The translations under genes and the position numbers were made by a program. Below, piece after piece: positions 61,408 through 64,000 of a DNA stretch of 64,000 nucleotides (its first letter is position 1; each line of letters opens with the position of its first letter). The stretch is from Diphasiastrum complanatum (taxonomy: Eukaryota; Streptophyta; Lycopodiopsida; Lycopodiales; Lycopodiaceae). Location: positions 11,550,310 to 11,614,309 of the forward strand of contig CM055092.1 in assembly GCA_029204225.1 (NCBI GenBank), given 5' to 3'. The notes below the pieces were generated by a model. The model did no database searches. It was given only the letters and a program-made list of their open reading frames with translations, and was not told where the DNA came from.

Positions 61408-62616
61408 TGTTGGATTATTCTCCTTCTTACCAATCGACTAATCGGTTTTAATCTTTATCCATTGTTTTATTTGGTTCAGCAATTTTTTCTTGTTCTTTTA
61501 TAGTCTGTAGTTTTACAGGTGTTTTTTTTACATAATCTGTAGAATTACACGGAGTTTTTATCACAGTGTCGCATTTCATTTTTCCTCTCACTTCGGCTTT
61601 CTCATCTGTTAGGAGATACACGAAGTTTTACCTTAGTGTCGCTTTACTCTCACTTAGGTTTTATTACTTTTTGCAAAGCTGTCATCTGTCAGAAATCCCA
61701 TGTAAAAACGCAGTGTCCCTTTTCGCATTTTTTCGCCTGTCAGGATTTGCAAGCAAATATGCAGAGTCGCAGTTTTCACTTGACAAAATGTCGCACTTTT
61801 CGCTTTCTCCAAAGAGCCTCAAATGTTAAGGAAATGACTCTGGCAAAGTGTAGGGCAATCCTAAATCAGTTTTTAAGGCACTGTTGTATTTTTTGCAAAA
61901 ATCCCGATACTGTCGCCTTTTGCAAAGTGTCGCCTGTGACTGTTTTAGTTCATTTTTGTAGAAGTGACAGTTTGCTTCATTTATGCAAACAGAACGTTTA
62001 TGGCCAATTTCACCGCTTATCAGCAATCAATGACAAGGAACCGGATGGATGCCAACAGATACCAACCAACTGGCAATCGCAATTGACGACCTAATTTCTT
62101 AGTATAAATAGTCGATCATATTTATACAATTTTAATGTAAGCAGTTTAATATCAACAAGTATTGCAAGTTAGCTCTCTATCAAGCTTTTAAGCTTGAACT
62201 TTCTTGAGCATTCTAGCTCAATTTTAGAGTTATATTTTAGAGTTGCTATTGTGCTATTGCTTGTCAGTATAGCTGCTTATTATCAAACTTATCCTCAGTT
62301 ACTTAGAGACAGCTTAGAGTGCGTGGTTTCTATCTGCTAATGTTTTGCACTCATTAGCATCTGATTTTTTGTTTTTCTGAATCAATACTATCTTTTATTG
62401 CATTCAGTGTATGTCAGAATGCATGCATTTCTATATTTCCTTTGTAACTGATAAAATTGTCTGAGAATTCAATACTTCATGTTTGGCTACGCAATCACTT
62501 AGTATCTAGCAATTTCAAAGTTAGTTACTAAAGATTGAACGTGATTCCCATCACTACTGTTTTGTTCAATTTTTTATAGGCGTAGTCATGCACCAGAATC
62601 TTACCTATTTCCAACA
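61408..62616 (+). mobile_element. 3' LTR of element 6
   Basis: 1209 bp, TGTTGGATTATTCTCC to CTATTTCCAACA, with TATAAATA at 62103-62110. It has only a short CT stretch at 62175. Gypsy sequence follows directly. Confidence 0.92.
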
Positions 62617-64000
62617 CATATGTTGCAGGACCTGTTCATCAATCAGCTCAAATTCCTTGTTGTAGATAAAAGCATGTTGCCAAGGGACTAATTCGTCATC
62701 AACAAGATTTTCAAAAGATTCCGTTGACAGCCATGCTATGTTGATCATATTCACCCCAAAAGTGATTGGTTTATCCATGGTATACCCCTTGGGGGAAAAA
62801 TGTGTTGGGTTTTGGGTCCGAATCAGGATGACATGCATGCCCAACCATACAATCAAATGTTTCTAATGTATCCGTCCATCTCAAGATATCTATTTCAGAA
62901 TCATAATGACCCCCCTTGGCTTGCATTGGGCGATCAATTGTGTGATTAGTGGTGGACGATCCGTCATCAACCTTGATTATAATTGGTTTCACCGCCATGT
63001 GGTTGGATCAACCTTTATTGCCTGATCTCTATTATCAAAGGTGGGTTTTCCGGTTCCCCAGTTGTAAACCACTTGCACAACTCTCAACCAAGGTCTTCCA
63101 AGTAAAATTAGAGAAGCGGAAGGAGATTCTAGGATTTCCATCACCACGAAGGTGATTATGAACTACACTCCCGCTATCTTTTTTGGGATATCTTCAACTA
63201 CACCTTTTGGTTTTACACAAGACTGATCTGCTAATTTGATGACAAATCTTGTTGGCTTTAATCCTTGCAAACCCCATTTCTGATATAAAATAGTGGAGAT
63301 CAAGCTAGGATGCTTTTGGCTTGAGGTGCAATCCGCAGTAATTCTCTGAGGGATAAGTTCACACGGCTTGATGGCAAACTTGTGAGCACTCCTGTATGTG
63401 GAGCCTTAGGCTCCTCCATGTGGAAGGGTGGTTTATGATGGTGTAAACAATCGTTTTGATCCGTTCGCAATGGTGAGCCCGTTGGTGGTGTTGGTTCTTC
63501 AATAATGTGAGGTTCTGCAGGGGTTTCTCTTGCTCGTGCAGCTTTCTCGGTTTGTGCCTTCTGTACCCAATGGCAGATTTTATGGTATTGTCATCCCTCT
63601 TTCCTCACGTTAGGATATGGTCCTGCGGCTGAGGGTTGATCATCTACTATTGATATCGAAGATGGTGATGATGGAGCCACTTCCTTCTTGTGCTCCGTAA
63701 TCACTAACACCGGAACATGGGAAATTTGCTTTCTTTGTGATGTTCTTCATGGAACTGTTGTTGGTTGCACTGAGATCAAGTTCAGAGGCACACTGGTTCT
63801 AGGTTTGAATGGGAAATTTGTGTAACAATGTCCGTAACTGCATTATCGGCAAAAGGGGCTATATACGCCCTTTTGAGGACACTCAGCGATTCTGTGCCCT
63901 TCACCGTATCCATAGCAGCCATGAATTCTCCCAGCTTGCCATTGAGTTTGGGAAGCATAGGTCACATAATACTCATTGATTGCTGAATTGACAAATGCCT
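62617..64000 (-). pseudogene. Ty3/gypsy gag-protease region, active site deleted; runs off the window
   Basis: From 64000 down: FVNSAINEYYVTYASQTQW, a knuckle pair CYGYGEGHRIAEC (second Cys is Tyr) and SPFCR-stop-CSYGH; GPYPNVRKEG and HKICHWVQKAQTEKAAR; FHMEEPKAPHTGVLTSL; LRIAPQAKSILA-stop. The sequence then jumps to STILYQKWGLQGLKPTRFVI, so DGGSGVNLI, present in the 35577 copy, is deleted. The linker VDDGSSTTNHTIDRPMQAKG and DDELVPWQHAFIYNKE ends at QVLQHM at 62617, where the copia LTR starts. Confidence 0.88.

Larger units (their letters stand above)
58058..62616 (+). mobile_element. Copia family A element 6: two LTRs, internal RT deletion
   Basis: A truncated 5' LTR (58058-58852), primer site 58853-58864, gag, protease and integrase to about 60830, then RNase H, a polypurine tract and a full 3' LTR (61408-62616). 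The 5' LTR lacks its first 420 bp or so and no target duplication can be checked. Many stops are present. The 3' side directly joins minus-strand gypsy. Confidence 0.9.

Noticed and set aside
61566-62094. Overlapping plus-strand frames in the element 6 3' LTR
   Set aside because: LTR sequence; the truncated 5' LTR copy (58058-58852) does not keep the frames.

Overview
This window is plant nuclear DNA, almost certainly from a repeat-rich intergenic region. The signs are many Ty1/copia and Ty3/gypsy LTR-retrotransposon pieces, primer-binding sites matching the plant initiator-Met tRNA (TGGTATCAGAGC) or the TTGGCGCC/TTGGTGCCG gypsy type, a short plant telomeric (TTTAGGG) tract and very long (CT)n/(GA)n arrays. 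I cannot name the species. Nothing looks bacterial: no operons and no bacterial-type genes.

Layout. 1-5000: a (CT)n array and a minus-strand copia relic (RT/RNase H, then gag, then a 1.16 kb LTR), split by a gypsy RT scrap. 5400-7900: two decayed gene-like blocks, one weakly like a C48 (Ulp1) protease with introns, one unrecognised. 8200-10450: two minus-strand LTRs with initiator-Met primer sites. 10500-20000: mostly unrecognised AT-rich DNA with degenerate tandem repeats, one possible small membrane-protein gene (13157-13366), a 92-nt foldback (17341-17432) and a copia RT relic. 20450-21437: a gypsy LTR and RT. 21438-34923: a nest in which a copia element (3' LTR 33842-34923) was hit by two members of another copia group. 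One of these, 25801-31819, is complete, with 650-bp LTRs and an ATTTA target duplication. 34924-41320: gypsy gag/protease/RT, a copia pol relic and another gypsy protease region. 43294-48035: a complete GC-richer LTR element without gag or pol, flanked by CTTTG, inserted into a copia RT. 48041-56900: that copia relic's remainder, a gypsy leader, another copia 3' half and gypsy gag. 58058-62616: an internally deleted copia element with both LTRs. 62617-64000: gypsy gag/protease, running out of the window.

Two element groups deserve most attention. First, two related copia elements (21438-25168 plus strand, 25801-31819 minus strand) carry a shared block of about 1 kb of unknown coding-like sequence where reverse transcriptase should be; one of them also lacks integrase and RNase H and has a further long unknown ORF. 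Second, the 4.7 kb gag/pol-less element has an alternating A/B tandem array in its body. Several (CT)n arrays sit inside LTRs just after the TATA box, and sibling LTRs carry only a few CT units at the same place, so the arrays appear to have grown from an LTR-borne seed.

Almost all pol genes here are broken by stops, frameshifts or deletions. Any activity would depend on enzymes supplied by autonomous elements elsewhere in the genome. Divergence statements are by eye.
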